Assembly: GCF_037975245.1 (NCBI RefSeq)
Contig: NC_092565.1
Span: 19,686,499 to 19,750,498 of the forward strand
Direction of reading: 5' to 3'
Length of the DNA stretch: 64,000 nt
Origin: Apostichopus japonicus
Taxonomy: Eukaryota > Echinodermata > Holothuroidea > Aspidochirotida > Stichopodidae
Made by a program: the position numbers and the translations under genes. Shown in pieces: positions 63,250 to 64,000 of the stretch. How positions within the stretch are numbered: position 1 is the first letter of the stretch; each line of letters opens with the position of its first letter. The notes below the pieces were generated by a model that saw nothing but the letters and a program-made list of their open reading frames with translations, had not been told where the DNA came from and did not search any database.

Positions 63250-63321
63250 GCCGTGATCGTCTAGAGGTTAGGACATTACGTTGTGGCCGTAATAACCCAG
63301 GTTCGAATCCAGGTCACGGCA
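63250..63321 (+). tRNA. tRNA-His (GTG), array copy 8, T-stem variant
   Basis: The T-arm 3' strand is CCAGG instead of CCTGG, giving an A-A mismatch in the middle of the T stem. It may be impaired. Confidence 0.85.
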
Positions 63322-63543
63322 TGATTTTTTTTCGCTTCTCAAGGCATATTTTCAAAACGTCCATAGGATAACGTTGTTTAGAAATTCCTTACCATAAGGG
63401 CTCTGGTGGAAGCATGTTTTTTTTTTTTGGCTTTAAAATTTAATTATGTTTATACAATTATTTGCTTGTCATATCATTCAATGATAGGTAGATATATATT
63501 TATTGCTCGAGATACCGTTTGCCATAGATCCACAACGTGGCTC

Positions 63544-63615
63544 GCCGTGATCGTCTAGAGGTTAGGACATTACGTTGTGGCCGTTATAACCCAGGTTCGA
63601 ATCCTGGTCACGGCA
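63544..63615 (+). tRNA. tRNA-His (GTG), array copy 9, anticodon-stem variant
   Basis: CCGTTATAAC instead of CCGTAATAAC makes a T-T mismatch in the second anticodon-stem pair. It may be impaired. Confidence 0.85.
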
Positions 63616-63838
63616 TGAATCTCTTTTCGCTTTCAAAGGCATATCTTCAGAACGTCGAAAGGATAACGTTGTTTAGAAATTCCTTACCATAAGTGCTCCG
63701 GCGGCTGCATGTTTTTTTTTTTTTTTGGCCTTAAAATTTGATTCTCTTTACAATTATTTGCTTTTCATAATCGTTCAATGATAGGCAGATATATTTATTG
63801 CTTGAGATACCATTTGACATAGATCCACAGCGTGGCTC

Positions 63839-63910
63839 GCCGTGATCGTCTAGCGGTAAGGACATTACGTTGTGGCCGTAATAACCCAGGTTCGAATCCT
63901 GGTCACGGCA
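63839..63910 (+). tRNA. tRNA-His (GTG), array copy 10, D-loop variant
   Basis: The D loop reads AGCGGTAA instead of AGAGGTTA; all stems are intact and the GG of the D loop is kept. Long T-run terminator. The following unit is cut by the window edge. Confidence 0.93.
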
Positions 63911-64000
63911 TGATTTTTTTTTCGCTTTTTAAGGCATATCTTCAAAACGTCCAAAAGATAACGTCGTTTGGGAATTCCTTACCACAAGTGCTCCGGCGGC

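Larger units (their letters stand above)
60940..64000 (+). repeat. tandem array of ~295-bp tRNA-His repeats, open at right edge
   Basis: Each unit has a tRNA-His gene, a T-run or CTCTTTT trailer, CAAAACGTCCA-AGGATAACG, a second T run, an AT-rich stretch with TATATATA, and the leader CATAGATCCACA. tRNA starts are 291-297 bp apart. Two trailer types exist, GCATGATTTTTTTT and GCATGAATCTCTTTT, in the order a,a,a,b,b,b,b,a,a,b,a counting the truncated first copy. This mixed order points to unequal exchange or conversion inside the array. Confidence 0.95.

Noticed and set aside
61183-63256. Repeated ORFs starting MARRDRLEVRT in the right-hand array
   Set aside because: They are read through the tRNA-His gene itself; the tRNA fold and Pol III terminators explain the conservation.

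Overview
This is nuclear DNA of an animal. The genes have many introns with GT..AG borders, long AT-rich introns, AATAAA signals, SINE- and MITE-type repeats, and eukaryotic tRNA genes without an encoded CCA. Gene content and the repeat landscape (poly-G transposon ends, CCTAGG-rich patches, a tandem tRNA array) suggest a marine invertebrate, perhaps an echinoderm or hemichordate. The sequence alone does not fix the phylum.

Three protein-coding genes can be assembled exon by exon. (1) A divergent ferritin on the minus strand (2968-7255, 4 exons, 172 aa) that has lost most ferroxidase ligands. (2) ERGIC1 on the plus strand (20949-32408, 10 exons, 290 aa), an ER-Golgi cycling membrane protein; one of its introns uses a GC donor. 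(3) ARMH3 (C10orf76) on the plus strand (37220-54145, 26 coding exons, 683 aa), a Golgi-associated helical-repeat protein. All exon joins keep the reading frame and both ends of each protein are present. ERGIC1 and ARMH3 both act in the early secretory pathway, but nothing here shows they are co-regulated.

Between ferritin and ERGIC1 (about 8.2-20 kb) lies a nested transposon block. Three P-superfamily-like elements (A 8275-12510, B 12519-15790, C 15799-18229) stand head to tail, each flanked by the same 8-bp duplication ATTACTAT. They sit inside an older poly-G element with CAGG(C/T)GCGTATCC ends. B and C each carry a THAP DNA-binding exon. A carries a decayed stretch resembling P/THAP9 transposase, plus a nested TTAA-flanked MITE and a LINE remnant. 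Introns of ferritin and ERGIC1 hold further MITEs, foldback elements and telomere-like repeats.

Downstream of ARMH3 are a long AT-rich tail with a duplicated segment of about 125 bp and a hAT-like element with a perfect 8-bp duplication (58292-60018). A 52-bp satellite (60598-60939) then runs directly into a tandem array of tRNA-His(GTG) genes: ten complete copies on a period of about 295 bp and one 5'-truncated copy. The array runs off the right edge.
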